Origin: Oscillatoria nigro-viridis PCC 7112 | GTDB lineage: Bacteria; Cyanobacteriota; Cyanobacteriia; Cyanobacteriales; Microcoleaceae | Reading direction: 5' to 3' | DNA: 64,000 nucleotides | NCBI RefSeq assembly: GCF_000317475.1 | Contig: NC_019729.1 | Coordinates: 2,060,501-2,124,500, forward strand | The notes under the pieces: generated by a model | Databases searched by the model: none | Seen by the model: only the letters and a program-made list of their open reading frames with translations | Told to the model about the DNA's origin: nothing | Part shown: positions 26,342-35,676 of the stretch, one piece after another | Position numbering within the stretch: the first letter of the stretch is position 1 | Layout of the letters: each line of letters begins with the position of its first letter | Program-made: the position numbers and the translations under genes

Positions 26342-27325
26342 ATGGCAGAAACCTTACTTTTCAACGCCCTCCGCGAGGCGTTAGACGAAGAAATGGCCCG
26401 CGACTCCGCCGTATTCGTACTCGGCGAAGACGTAGGTCAATACGGCGGTTCCTACAAAGTAACCAAAGACCTCTATAACAAATACGGCGAACTTAGAGTG
26501 CTCGACACCCCGATCGCCGAAAATAGCTTTACAGGCATGGCAGTAGGCGCAGCAATGACGGGACTGCGGCCGGTCATCGAAGGCATGAACATGGGCTTTT
26601 TGCTGCTGGCCTTCAACCAAATTTCCAACAATGCCGGAATGCTGCGCTACACCTCCGGCGGCAACTTCAAAATGCCAATGGTAATTCGCGGGCCCGGCGG
26701 CGTGGGGCGGCAACTCGGCGCGGAACACTCCCAGCGCTTAGAAGCATATTTCCAAGCAGTACCGGGTTTGAAAATAGTCGCCTGTTCGACTCCCTACAAC
26801 GCCAAAGGACTCTTAAAATCAGCCATCCGCGACGATAACCCCGTTCTGTTTTTCGAGCACGTTCTTCTTTACAATCTCAAAGAAAATTTGCCAGAAACAG
26901 AATATTTAGTGCCGCTGGACAAAGCAGAAATCGTGCGATCGGGCAAAGATGTCACAATCGTGACATATTCCAGGATGCGACACCACGTCATGCAAGCCGT
27001 GCCCGCCCTGCTAAAAGAAGGTTACGATCCAGAAGTAATCGACCTAATTTCTCTCAAACCCCTGGACATGGAGACCATCGGCGCATCCATTCGCAAAACT
27101 CACAAAGTAATTATTGTAGAGGAGTGCATGAAAACAGGAGGCATCGGTGCCGAACTAATTGCTTCGATTAGCGATCGATTTTTTGACGAACTCGACGCAC
27201 CGGTTTTGCGCCTGTCTTCACAAGATATTCCCACACCTTACAACGGGAATTTGGAAAGACTGACCATTGTCCAGCCCACTCAAATTGTCGAAGCAGTCCA
27301 AAAAATGGTAGCTTTGCGAGTATAA
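26342..27325 (+). CDS. pdhB: pyruvate dehydrogenase E1 component, beta subunit
   Basis: 327 residues, the normal size of the cyanobacterial/plastid E1 beta. Diagnostic stretches: [18 protein letters not shown], the conserved [17 protein letters not shown] and [19 protein letters not shown]. With the alpha subunit (not here) it decarboxylates pyruvate using thiamine pyrophosphate and feeds acetyl-CoA. No Shine-Dalgarno site is visible before ATG. Confidence 0.96.
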   Translation: MAETLLFNALREALDEEMARDSAVFVLGEDVGQYGGSYKVTKDLYNKYGELRVLDTPIAENSFTGMAVGAAMTGLRPVIEGMNMGFLLLAFNQISNNAGMLRYTSGGNFKMPMVIRGPGGVGRQLGAEHSQRLEAYFQAVPGLKIVACSTPYNAKGLLKSAIRDDNPVLFFEHVLLYNLKENLPETEYLVPLDKAEIVRSGKDVTIVTYSRMRHHVMQAVPALLKEGYDPEVIDLISLKPLDMETIGASIRKTHKVIIVEECMKTGGIGAELIASISDRFFDELDAPVLRLSSQDIPTPYNGNLERLTIVQPTQIVEAVQKMVALRV

Positions 27326-27329
27326 ATAG

Positions 27330-27455
27330 TGATTAGTCAATAGTCATTGGTTGACTGTTGACTGTTGACTGATGACTGTTGACGGATGACTGATGACTGT
27401 TGACTAAAATCTGCCAACCGCCAACTGCCAACTGACAACTGCCAACTGACCAATG
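27330..27455. repeat. short tandem repeat tract (TGACTGT/CAACTGC types)
   Basis: Repeats of TGACTGTTGAC and CCAACTGCCAACTGA fill the pdhB-secD gap almost up to the secD start. Related tracts lie after secD (28862-28895), after secF (29950-30010) and upstream of aroE (51910-52040). Confidence 0.85.
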
Positions 27456-27469
27456 ACTAATAATTAAAT

Positions 27470-28867
27470 ATGCAAAAACAACGTTCCATATTAGCCCTAA
27501 TTTTTGTTTTAATCATCGCCGCCATTACTGTAATAGTAACAATTCCGACGCGGCTGGGATTAGACTTGCAAGGAGGGTCGCAACTCACAATTCAAGTAAA
27601 AACTACCCCCACAATTCCCAAAATTGACCAGGGAATGTTAGAAGCAGTGCGGCGGATTGTCGAAAACCGCGTCAACGGTTTGGGCGTTTCCGAAGCATTA
27701 GTCCAAACAGTAGGAGAAGACCAAATTCTCGTGCAGTTGCCCGGAGTAAATGACCCGCAGCAAGCAGAACGAGTTTTGGGCGGCACGGCAAAGCTAGAAT
27801 TTCTGGAACAACTGCCCGGAACAGAAACACAATTAGCCATTGAAAGGCAGTTGCAGCAGGAATTGCTGGTCAAACAAACAGCATTGAAAACTAGCAATAA
27901 TGAGGCAGCAATTAAAGAAAATCAGGCTGCTTTGAAAAGAAGCAATGAGGCGATCGCCAAACTCTTCAAAAGCAGCGGCCTCGGTGGCGAAAACCTCAAA
28001 GACGCTCAACCTCAACCCTTGGCGGCTGGGAAGAACTGGAACGTTGCTCTTGTTTTCGATACCAAAGGAGGCGAACTCTTTGCCCAACTCACTAAAAATT
28101 TAGCCGGCACCGGACGCAGTATCGGTATTTTCCTAGACGAAAGAATGATCAGTTCTCCAGTCGTCGGCGTTGAATTTGCTCAGACAGGAATTACTGGTGG
28201 GAGTGCCGTAATTCAAGGCAACTTTACAACGCAAGAAGCCAACGATTTAGCAGTGCAATTGCGGGGCGGCGCTTTGCCCGTGCCGGTCGAAATTGTAGAA
28301 AACCGCACTGTCGGCGCCAGCTTGGGTAAAGACAGCATTCAAAGCAGTATTAACGCAGGTATCGGCGGCTTAATTTTGGTCTTGATTTTCATGGTTGCCT
28401 ACTATCGACTCCCCGGCGTAATTGCTAATATTGCGCTGTTAATTTATGCTCTATTAACTTGGGCAGCTTTCGTGCTGTTGGGAGTGACATTAACGCTGCC
28501 GGGAATTGCCGGTTTCGTGCTCAGCATCGGGATGGCCGTGGATGCTAACGTGCTGATTTTTGAGCGCACGCGGGAAGAGTTGCGGGCGGGGAAATCGCTT
28601 TATCGATCGGTCGAATCGGGTTTTTACCGCGCTTTTTCCAGCATTTTAGACGGTAACGTCACAACAGTTATTGCTTGTGCTGCTTTGTTTTGGTTGGGCG
28701 CTGGTTTAGTTAAAGGGTTTGCTGTAACTCTGGCATTGGGGGTGGGAGTGAGTATGTTTACTGCGCTCACTTGCAGCCGCACTCTGCTGTTCGTAGTATT
28801 GAGCTTTCCAGGATTGCGGAAACCTCAGTGGTTCTGTCCCGGTTTGTCGAAAACTGCTAATAGTTAA
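27470..28867 (+). CDS. secD: protein-export membrane protein SecD
   Basis: 465 residues. An N-terminal membrane segment leads to TRLGLDLQGGSQLTIQV, the family signature; a periplasmic P1 domain with PGVNDPQQAERVLGGTAKLEF follows; then five C-terminal membrane helices with GIAGFVLSIGMAVDANVLIFE RTREE. SecD with SecF uses the proton gradient to pull secreted proteins across the membrane. It is followed by secF, 116 bp downstream, so they likely form one operon. Confidence 0.96.
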   Translation: MQKQRSILALIFVLIIAAITVIVTIPTRLGLDLQGGSQLTIQVKTTPTIPKIDQGMLEAVRRIVENRVNGLGVSEALVQTVGEDQILVQLPGVNDPQQAERVLGGTAKLEFLEQLPGTETQLAIERQLQQELLVKQTALKTSNNEAAIKENQAALKRSNEAIAKLFKSSGLGGENLKDAQPQPLAAGKNWNVALVFDTKGGELFAQLTKNLAGTGRSIGIFLDERMISSPVVGVEFAQTGITGGSAVIQGNFTTQEANDLAVQLRGGALPVPVEIVENRTVGASLGKDSIQSSINAGIGGLILVLIFMVAYYRLPGVIANIALLIYALLTWAAFVLLGVTLTLPGIAGFVLSIGMAVDANVLIFERTREELRAGKSLYRSVESGFYRAFSSILDGNVTTVIACAALFWLGAGLVKGFAVTLALGVGVSMFTALTCSRTLLFVVLSFPGLRKPQWFCPGLSKTANS

Positions 28868-28927
28868 CTGTTGACTGTTGACTGTTGACTGTTGGTGATT
28901 TGTTAACTAACTTCTTCCTTCCTTCTT

Positions 28928-28975
28928 CCATCCGTTACATCCCGTATATTGCTCGTTGCCGAACTTCCCTCTTCT
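28928..28975. repeat. CCGTTA...GTTGCCGAACTTC dispersed repeat
   Basis: CATCCGTTACATCCCGTATATTGC followed by TCGTTGCCGAACTTCC. Other copies: about 30636-30690, 40249-40306, 42377-42432 and, inside the lnt coding region, about 42717-42766. Often flanked by CTTCTTCC-type pyrimidine tracts. Confidence 0.7.
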
Positions 28976-28983
28976 TTTAAATT

Positions 28984-29952
28984 ATGCAATTCAGTGTAAT
29001 CAAACAGCGATCGATCTGGTGGAGTATTTCCGCCGCTATAATCCTCGCAGGTATAGTGTCGATGGCGATTTCTTGGACTCGTCCCGACATTCGCGCACCG
29101 CTGCGCCCCAGTTTAGATTTTATCGGCGGCACTCGCCTGCAATTTGAACTTGACTGCACGAAACCGGAAAATTGTAAACCCATCGATATTGCTGCTGTCC
29201 GCCAAGTCCTGGACGCCCAAGGTTTGGCAGGCAGCAGCATTCAAGTTATCGGCAAAGAACAGCGAGGTTTGTCGCTACGAACGAAAACTTTGGATGTCGA
29301 ACAACGCACTAAGTTGCAAACAGCATTGAAGGATAAAATAGGCGCTTTTGCCCCGAAATCTACTCAAATTGATACGGTTGGGCCTACCCTCGGCAAACAA
29401 TTATTTACTTCTGGATTGTTAGCTGTATTGCTTTCCTTTGTTGGCATTACTATTTATCTGACATTTCGATTTCAGTTAGATTATGCCTTTTTTGCTTTTG
29501 TAGCTCTGTTTCACGACGTGTTCATTACTGTTGGTATTTTCTCAATTTTAGGTTTAGTTCTAGGTGTGGAAGTTGACAGTTTATTTGTCGTGGCAATCTT
29601 GACAATCATCGGTTTTTCTGTTAACGATACTGTGGTAATTTACGATCGCGTGCGCGAAGTAATCAAGCTAAATCCGGGACAGTCGATCGATCAAATTGTC
29701 GATGATGCGGTCATGCAGACGCTGGGAAGGTCAATTAACACGACGATGACAACGCTGCTGACTTTGTTTTCAATCTTTTTGTTTGGCGGCGAAACCCTCA
29801 AATACTTTGCTTTAGCTTTGATTGTCGGCTTTATTGCGGGTGCGTATTCGAGTATTTTCATTGCCAGTACGCTGCTAGCTTGGTGGCGCAGTCGCACCGG
29901 CCACTCTATCCCCGTCCCCGCAGAAGGAATCAACCAGTCAGAGGAAGTTTAA
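28984..29952 (+). CDS. secF: protein-export membrane protein SecF
   Basis: 322 residues with the SecF signature [13 protein letters not shown] near the N-terminus and conserved helices ending in [18 protein letters not shown] and [22 protein letters not shown]. It partners SecD in the Sec translocon. The gap after secD holds short tandem repeats and a CCGTTA...GCCGAACTTC dispersed repeat. Confidence 0.96.
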   Translation: MQFSVIKQRSIWWSISAAIILAGIVSMAISWTRPDIRAPLRPSLDFIGGTRLQFELDCTKPENCKPIDIAAVRQVLDAQGLAGSSIQVIGKEQRGLSLRTKTLDVEQRTKLQTALKDKIGAFAPKSTQIDTVGPTLGKQLFTSGLLAVLLSFVGITIYLTFRFQLDYAFFAFVALFHDVFITVGIFSILGLVLGVEVDSLFVVAILTIIGFSVNDTVVIYDRVREVIKLNPGQSIDQIVDDAVMQTLGRSINTTMTTLLTLFSIFLFGGETLKYFALALIVGFIAGAYSSIFIASTLLAWWRSRTGHSIPVPAEGINQSEEV

Positions 29953-30017
29953 TTGGCGGTTGACGGTTAACTGTTGACGGTTAACCGTTGACGGTTAACG
30001 GTTGACTGACTCATAAT

Positions 30018-30092
30018 AAATCCTCAATAATCAATAACTAATGACAAATGACAAATGACAAATGACAAATGACAAATAACAAATAACAAATG
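30018..30092. repeat. (AAATGAC)n short tandem repeat that contains the next start codon
   Basis: At least five AAATGAC/AAATAAC units run into the start of the 126-residue membrane protein gene; the ATG used at 30090 is part of a repeat unit, and no ribosome site lies outside the tract. Confidence 0.8.
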
Positions 30093-30470
30093 ACTACTGA
30101 CGAAACTTTTCAAATTGAAGTCCAAAGGCTTCACAAACTAACAGTTTACGGCCGCTGGTTAACAGTGATATTGCTGTGGATTACCGTCGGTTCTTTGAGC
30201 ATTTGGGGTTTGCGCCGCGAAATCGCTTTGTGGTTAGAACACTTCACTTGGGCGGCGGTGCGCTACGGTTTATCTTTTCATCGCTGGCCGACTCTCGGTT
30301 TGGGTTTGTGCTTGGGAATGACTTTAGCAGTGCTAACTTGGCAAAGTCGCAATATGGTGCGAGGATTGCCCCTGCGGGAAAAACAGGGTTTGGAACAACA
30401 AGTTCGCCGCATTCGCCAACAGGGGCCGAGTCATCCTTTGTGGAAGTGGGTTTGCAAAGGTTTGCGGTAG
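30090..30470 (+). CDS. conserved cyanobacterial membrane protein, unknown
   Basis: 126 residues with two membrane segments (WLTVILLWITVGSLSIWG; PTLGLGLCLGMTLAVLTW) and a basic C-terminal tail ending LWKWVCKGLR. Found just after secDF, on the same strand, so an envelope role is possible. I do not recognise a named family. The start codon lies inside the heptamer tract. Confidence 0.65.
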   Translation: MTTDETFQIEVQRLHKLTVYGRWLTVILLWITVGSLSIWGLRREIALWLEHFTWAAVRYGLSFHRWPTLGLGLCLGMTLAVLTWQSRNMVRGLPLREKQGLEQQVRRIRQQGPSHPLWKWVCKGLR

Positions 30471-30690
30471 CTGACGGGCTTTATTCTTTAGTCTCGAGCG
30501 AGAGGGACGAAAGTTTGACTCTTAAGCGGTTTCAACGGCCGAGTCCCTAACTTTTATTGCTTCTTCCTTCTGCCTTCTGCCTTCTTCCTCCTTCCTTCTT
30601 TCTCATTCCTTCTGCCTTCTTCCTTCTTCCTTCTTGACATCTGTTAAATCCTCAGAAAGCGAATCTGTTGCCGAACTTCCTTCTGCTATA

Positions 30691-32175
30691 TCACGCAAAG
30701 CGAGGCAAAATCTGTGCTAGGGAAGACTGTTGAAGCGGAATTTCGATCGCAAATTCTGCTCCTTTTCCCGGTTCCGAAAAGCACTTCAATGCGCCGCCGT
30801 GTTGGTTGACAACAATTTCATAGCTAATCGACAGTCCCAAACCCGTTCCTTGGCCGACCGGCTTAGTAGTAAAGAAAGGGTCAAACAACCGCTTCCGAAC
30901 ATCTTCTGTCATCCCCGGGCCGTTGTCAGAAATTTTAATTATTACCTTTTTTTTCTCAATTAACTCGGTGCGAATCCAAATCGCAGGAATCAGGCGGGTA
31001 GAGTTAGAAAGTGATAATTGAGTCTTTATACAAGACTGCTTTTGCTCGCATGATTGCGACTTATTCGGGCTTTTTTTATCGACTTTTTCGTGTTTATTAG
31101 ACTCAACAAGAGCGTAAATTGCATTAAGTAAAATATTCATAAATACCTGATTGAGCTGTCCGGGATAGCACTGCACCAGCGGCAAGTCGCTGTATTCTTT
31201 GTAAATTTCTATCGCCTCCTGCCCCGGTTTCCCTTTAAGCTGGCTTTGCAACAGCATAATCGTGTTGTTGATACCGTCGTGAATGTTGACCTGCTTCATT
31301 TCAGCTTCGTCTAACCTGCAAAAATTCCGCAGCGACAAAACGATGTCGCGCACTCTTTCTGCACCTTGCTGCATAGAATTTAAGACTTTCGGCAAGTCTT
31401 CTAGCAAATAATCGAATTCGATTTTTTCTGCTTCCGCTTCAACTGCTGCGATGGGTTCGGGACAGTGCTGTCGGTAGATGTCGAGCATCCGCATTAAACT
31501 TTGCGTGTACTCTTTAGCGTGGTGCAAATTGCTGTAAATAAAGCCGATGGGATTGTTGATTTCGTGAGCTACTCCTGCTACTAACTGCCCCAAAGAAGAC
31601 ATTTTCTCTGTTTGAATTAGTTGAGTTTGAGTGCGCTGAAGTTCCAGCAGGGCAAGTTCGAGCTGTTGGGCTTGATGTCTCAATTGCGCTTGCGACTCGC
31701 GCATCGCCACGGTTGATAACTCGTGAATTTGCAACTGAGAAAGCAGCAGTTGGTGTACGTCTAAAAGTTTGTAAGTTTCCGGTTCTACTTGTACTACAAT
31801 TGGTTCGTGGATTAGTTCGGGCGATCGCTCCAAAGACTGCCGCACTGCCGTCATAATTGAGGTTTCGCGATCGAGAACCAACATATCAGTTTTAGTAAAG
31901 CGGTAGAGTATGAACAAAGGCTGTTGAGAAAATAACTCCAAGCTGTAGGGGCGGCTCATGTGTTCAAAATAACGCCGCCGCGAAATCATCCCTATAAACT
32001 TTCCTTGCTGAGTGATGATGATGCCCGGAACTAAAGGGTTTGCTTGAAAAATTTTAGCAACTTCGGCCCCCGGACACTCAGATTCTAGGAGAAAGTCGTA
32101 CAGGGTTAATTCCTGTAGAGTCGATCGCAAACCAAGCGGCGATTTTAGGGGACTCAACCCGTCAGTTTCATACAC
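30691..32175 (-). CDS. sensor histidine kinase with N-terminal CBS-like region
   Basis: 494 residues, GTG start with a perfect AGGAGG 5-6 bp upstream. The first 150 residues resemble a CBS-type input region (VPGIIITQQGKFIGMISRRRY). A coiled coil leads to the HisKA dimer domain with the phospho-acceptor H204 in GVAHEINNPIGF, and a HATPase domain with N-box NQVFMNILLNAIYAL, DNGPGM and GTGLGLSISYEIV. There is a 40-residue polar insertion between N- and G1-boxes (KSPNKSQSCEQKQS). No response regulator is adjacent, so the partner is elsewhere. Confidence 0.9.
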   Translation of the reverse strand: MYETDGLSPLKSPLGLRSTLQELTLYDFLLESECPGAEVAKIFQANPLVPGIIITQQGKFIGMISRRRYFEHMSRPYSLELFSQQPLFILYRFTKTDMLVLDRETSIMTAVRQSLERSPELIHEPIVVQVEPETYKLLDVHQLLLSQLQIHELSTVAMRESQAQLRHQAQQLELALLELQRTQTQLIQTEKMSSLGQLVAGVAHEINNPIGFIYSNLHHAKEYTQSLMRMLDIYRQHCPEPIAAVEAEAEKIEFDYLLEDLPKVLNSMQQGAERVRDIVLSLRNFCRLDEAEMKQVNIHDGINNTIMLLQSQLKGKPGQEAIEIYKEYSDLPLVQCYPGQLNQVFMNILLNAIYALVESNKHEKVDKKSPNKSQSCEQKQSCIKTQLSLSNSTRLIPAIWIRTELIEKKKVIIKISDNGPGMTEDVRKRLFDPFFTTKPVGQGTGLGLSISYEIVVNQHGGALKCFSEPGKGAEFAIEIPLQQSSLAQILPRFA

Positions 32176-32652
32176 TGCTCCCTCCTTTGGTAATTGGCAG
32201 TTGCGGTTGGCTGCTGGAGTCTTGCCTACTATTTAGACGGCCTTTTCAACTCTTTTTATAGCTTAGTTATCAACTTCCCTCTGCTCCCTGGAATCCAGTT
32301 AATTCAGCAGGATTTTTTTGCCTTAAATCGTGCTGGTGTCCCCCGAAACGATATTGCAGGTTAGATTGATTTAACAGCAGACACCCCTTTGAAACCTGAC
32401 TATGTAGGAAATTTTATATATCCAAGATTGTACTAATCCGAATATAACAGTCATAACTATTTTTAATGTTTGATGACATTAATTTGGTTCAGATGGATAG
32501 ACATCTGCGACCTGTGGCAGTACATTTCGTATTACCCCTTGCGTAAAATTATATTACAATAAGACAAGAATAGCGACAAATCAGCAGCCGATCGCCCGAT
32601 TTGAAAATTCAGGCAAAACTGGTTTCCGGCAATTGCCAATAAATCTCAATTG

Positions 32653-32990
32653 TCAGTTTTTTTTGCACAAATGCCGATCGCACTCAAGCCGAAGATTGTA
32701 TTGTAGGTAGTCTCCGAGCCAGGGACTGCCGATTGCGAGCAATTTGTCAAGTTCGGCAGCTTATACTTTAGCAGCATCGAGACTCCAAAGCTTCACCGAC
32801 GAATTTTTTCCCGGCAGATGCTAAAGTTGTGCGATCGCAACTAAAACTCACATTCCCCACATCCGCTTCATGTACCTTAAAAGTTTCCACACAAGTACCG
32901 TCAGCCCACGAACTCGATCTTCAAATTCTCTCGCTGGCAAATCCGCCACTGAGAATCAAGAGGAAGCAGAAATAAATAATTCTATTTTAC
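32653..32990 (-). pseudogene. WD40 protein C-terminal remnant
   Basis: On the minus strand three frames piece together a WD40 blade and the usual tail of cyanobacterial NACHT/WD40 proteins: WADGTCVETFKVHEADVGNV, SFSCDRTTLASAG, then KLWSLDAAKV followed by a stop, then AELDKLLAIGSPWLGDYLQY with ECDRHLC and a stop at 32653-32655. Frameshifts and stops show decay. The rest of the gene is missing upstream (higher coordinates), where the group II intron-like pieces begin. Confidence 0.7.
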
Positions 32991-33189
32991 CCGACTTTTC
33001 CCCAACTTCAACTTCAATTTGACGAAGTTGGTTTGGTGACGATAATATTTCGATCGTGATTATTTCTCCTCCCCCTTGATTTTAGGCAATTCTCATTAGA
33101 AACTCCAAGATGTTGATTTGAGGAACCTCGGGGGGTCGGGTTTGATTTGGCGATCGCACTGAGCTAAATTGAAATGACATTTGAGGAAA

Positions 33190-33260
33190 GTAAGCGACGG
33201 TTTCCATGTGCGGTTTCCCGAACTAGAGGTGGTAACTCTATACACGGCGGGACGATCGTA
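33190..33260 (+). ncRNA. possible 3' end (domains V-VI) of a group II intron remnant
   Basis: CCATGTGCGGTTTCC followed by CTAGAGGTGGTAACTCTA, a short hairpin, resembles the 3' strand of domain V and the domain VI hairpin of cyanobacterial group II introns. The 5' strand of domain V is not convincing, so this is a degenerate or chance match. Confidence 0.3.
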
Positions 33261-33309
33261 CTTTCAGTACAATGTCAGTATTTCAACCTGTACACCTGTT
33301 GAGTCTGAG

Positions 33310-33530
33310 TCTGTGAGAGTGTGAAAGTCGCTCTCATCCTTTGCCTGTCTGAATTGGAGGTTTTTCAAGGGTGGGGCGGTGCGAGGGCCAGAAGCAGACA
33401 GTTAACCAAACGGCACAAGGGAACTCGGTCGCTAACGCCCACCGAGGAAGGATTTTAGCCTCTCACCGTCAAAGATCGATAGAGAAAAGCACCATAGCAC
33501 CCACAGCAATATCACCCAAAAGAATGATTG
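33310..33530 (+). ncRNA. group II intron domain I-like fragment
   Basis: Successive elements GTGAAAGTCGCTCTCATC-like (a GAGAG/CTCTC hairpin), AGTTAACCAAACGGCACAAG, GGGAACTCGGTC, GCCTCTCACCGTCAAAG and CGATAGAGAAAAG recall the order of conserved domain I stretches in bacterial group II introns. No reverse transcriptase frame follows; the DUF4342 gene begins at 33606. Likely a truncated 5' half. Confidence 0.45.
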
Positions 33531-33605
33531 ATCGAAAAAAAGTTGCGTGTTATGTTTCTATATAATTCTATACAAAAATACTTTTACCTAAAAGGAGAAC
33601 AAAAA

Positions 33606-34004
33606 ATGGACACACCTACAGATCGCGAACAAGAACCAGTCGGGACAAGAGAACTCGAATCAATACCTGTATCTGAAAAAGTTTCTGCCCAAAAAGTTAC
33701 TGAGGTTAATTTTGAAACGACTCCTTTAGAAACCCCTGCTTATACTCAGCAAAAAGTGAGCGTCGAGGAGGTAAAAATTAACGGCGACGATTTGGTTGCT
33801 AAAGTTAAAGAACTGATTCACGAAGGAAATATCCGCCGCATCATTATCAAAAATGAAGAGGGACGGATCTTAGTAGAAGTTCCTCTGACGGTGGGAGTAG
33901 TCGGTGGAGTCATCGGTGCGGCATTGTTTCCAGTCATTGCAGCAGTAGGAGCGATAGGTGCATTAGTCGCTCACATGACCATCATCATTGAAAGAACAGA
34001 ATAA
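33606..34004 (+). CDS. DUF4342 membrane-associated protein
   Basis: 132 residues from ATG at 33606 with AAAGGAG upstream; the longer frame to 33528 is not needed. After a variable acidic N-terminus comes the DUF4342 pattern VKINGDDLVAKVKELIHEGN, RRIIIKNEEGRILVEVPLTV and a hydrophobic C-terminal segment (GVVGGVIGAALFPVIAAVGA). Function unknown in all members I know. Confidence 0.8.
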   Translation: MDTPTDREQEPVGTRELESIPVSEKVSAQKVTEVNFETTPLETPAYTQQKVSVEEVKINGDDLVAKVKELIHEGNIRRIIIKNEEGRILVEVPLTVGVVGGVIGAALFPVIAAVGAIGALVAHMTIIIERTE

Positions 34005-34032
34005 AAAAAATTCAGTTGTTAGTAATGCTCCT

Positions 34033-34150
34033 GTCCGGTTAATTTCCCGTAATAAAGCTTGTTGGTAGTGAGTACGACTATCCTCTGTTGATGGATGAGA
34101 AAAAACTTGCCTTTATTACTAAAAACTTAATTGTGGTTATCTAACCGGAC
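34033..34150. mobile_element. MITE-like element with GTCCGGTTA terminal repeats (second copy)
   Basis: 118 bp from GTCCGGTTAATTTCC to TATCTAACCGGAC; shares both ends and ACTTAATTGT with the 11492-11594 copy while the centre differs. Confidence 0.6.
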
Positions 34151-34185
34151 TTCAACAAATTTCAAGCATAAACTGGCTTTATAAA

Positions 34186-34240
34186 TATAGCAATCCTAAA
34201 TGAGTCGTATTTTTTTTACGACTCGTTTAGGATTGCTATA
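34186..34240. repeat. perfect-type hairpin TATAGCAATCCTAAA...
   Basis: Left arm TATAGCAATCCTAAATGAG continues TCGT and pairs with ACGACTCGTTTAGGATTGC plus TATA, 23 bp with one mismatch and a 9-bp T-rich loop. Sits downstream of the DUF4342 gene; could terminate transcription or be a MITE. Confidence 0.75.
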
Positions 34241-34282
34241 TGCTTGCACAGCAAGCATTATAAATCACTCATTTAGCGAGTA

Positions 34283-34380
34283 AGCTGTCGCGCATTTAAA
34301 TTGTATATTCAGGGCGGGCGGGACGCCCACCCCACATGACTTTAATTTTTTTTGAAATACTCTTTAAATACAGAACAGCT
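34283..34380. mobile_element. AGCTGTCGCGCATTTAAAT-type MITE-like element
   Basis: 98 bp from AGCTGTCGCGCATTTAAATT to CTTTAAATACAGAACAGCT, with GGGCGGGCGGGACGCCCACC inside. Nearly the same length and layout as the inverted copy at 14620-14718. Confidence 0.7.
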
Positions 34381-34525
34381 TATTCTTTGTTGAAGTCCGG
34401 CTAACCCTATTCCTTTGGGGACTCGGACAATCACTCTGGGGGTAGAGCCTGCTTAATACCTTGGCCAGTTAGATTCGATACAGATGAAGGAAAAGCCAAA
34501 AGTTCTCTAAACTCCCTAAGCAGAA

Positions 34526-34635
34526 AGCTGTTAAACATTTAAACTGGGTATGACCAAAACGCCAAATGCTTACACATGAATCTTGCCTGAATCTTGACAG
34601 TGAATCGAAGTAAGTGATTTAAATGCTGAACAGCT
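34526..34635. mobile_element. divergent AGCTGTT/AACAGCT element
   Basis: 110 bp from AGCTGTTAAACATTTAAAC to GATTTAAATGCTGAACAGCT. The ends match the family at 34283, but the GC-rich centre is replaced. Confidence 0.5.
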
Positions 34636-34706
34636 TAGCTCAAGTTTTCCAACCAGAGCATCTCCTACAGACAAATATTTTTTGAAGAGTTGTGGCGAAG
34701 ATAATT

Positions 34707-35549
34707 ATGAAACCTAACGAACAAAATAGCTCTAGCCGTGAAATTCATCAAGAAGTTCACACAGATGCAACTAACGGTCACGTCAGTACAACGCGAACCA
34801 CTACAAATGTTCCGAGTACAACTGCGAATGCTTCTAAAGAAGCAGCTCATCACCAAGGTTACGTACAGGGTCAAATGGCGGAAAACCACCGCCAACTTGG
34901 AGTCCAAGAAGCCCGCGATAATGAGAATGCTGGTCGCGGGTTGCTGTTAGGGATTCTTCTTACTTCTTTGGTAGGCTTAGTTCTGGGTACTGTATATTAC
35001 TTCAATCGGGCTCAGGAGGCTCCTACTCCTACTTCTGATACTGTGATTGTTGTACCCAAAGCGAATCAGCCTTCAGCAACACCAGCTCCGACTCGGACTG
35101 TAGAGAAAGAAAAAACGATCATTCAAAAGATTGTTCCGGTTCCGGTTCAACCATCTCCAGTTCAAAAGGCTACACCTGCTCCTCAACCAAGTCCAGCTCA
35201 ACAGGCAACACCTGCTCCTCAAGCAAATCCGGCTCCCAATATCAATATTACGGTTCCAAATTCACAGCAGCAAGATGCACCCGCTCAGCAAGCAGCGCCG
35301 TCTCCATCTTCGCCGTCAAATAATACCAATACTACGGTTCCGAATCCGCAGGATGAGCCAGCTTCCACTCCGCCAACTCCAGCACCTGAGAGTTCAGCTA
35401 GTCCATCTCCAACTCAAGATGATGGTGCTTCTGGAGCAGGTACGAGCGGCTCAACTAATAGGGAAAGCCAGAGCGATTCTAATCCTACGGATACGGTTGT
35501 ACCTAATAGCAACTCCGGCGCAGAGGGTGCGACTGCTTCACCGCAATAG
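34707..35549 (+). CDS. single-pass membrane protein with long proline/alanine/glutamine-rich tail
   Basis: About 280 residues. A polar N-terminus is followed by one membrane helix (LLLGILLTSLVGLVLGTVYYF) and then about 180 residues of low-complexity sequence rich in P, A, Q, S and T, with repeated units such as ATPAPQ. This looks like an envelope-spanning spacer. No catalytic motif. ATG at 34707 is preferred; a GTG at 34692 is in frame. No named family recognised. Confidence 0.65.
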   Translation: MKPNEQNSSSREIHQEVHTDATNGHVSTTRTTTNVPSTTANASKEAAHHQGYVQGQMAENHRQLGVQEARDNENAGRGLLLGILLTSLVGLVLGTVYYFNRAQEAPTPTSDTVIVVPKANQPSATPAPTRTVEKEKTIIQKIVPVPVQPSPVQKATPAPQPSPAQQATPAPQANPAPNINITVPNSQQQDAPAQQAAPSPSSPSNNTNTTVPNPQDEPASTPPTPAPESSASPSPTQDDGASGAGTSGSTNRESQSDSNPTDTVVPNSNSGAEGATASPQ

Positions 35550-35631
35550 AAGTTGGATGTCGAATTAGTCCGCCAGGGGTTCAAACCCCAGACTCACAGC
35601 TAAAGTCCTTTAAAGCCGATATCTGGCACCA

Positions 35632-35676
35632 TTCTCGCTCGGACAGGCTTTCGGGGCTGTGCGAGCGAGAATAGTG
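35632..35676. terminator. hairpin ATTCTCGCTCG...CGAGCGAGAAT
   Basis: An 11-bp perfect stem with further pairing (ACAG/CTGT) around GGCTTTCGGGGC, downstream of the proline-rich protein. It lacks a T-run, so it may be a repeat hairpin rather than a true terminator. Confidence 0.4.

Larger units (their letters stand above)
32176..33605. other. 1.43-kb gene-free region of remnants
   Basis: Between the histidine kinase and the DUF4342 gene no intact gene is visible. The stretch holds the WD40 remnant, the two intron-like pieces and AT-rich spacer (32230-32600). The 64-residue frame at 33371-33565 lies inside the intron-like piece and is not a gene. Confidence 0.65.

Noticed and set aside
33371..33565. 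64-residue frame starting MGRCEGQKQTVNQTAQ
   Set aside because: Lies wholly within the group II intron domain I-like sequence.
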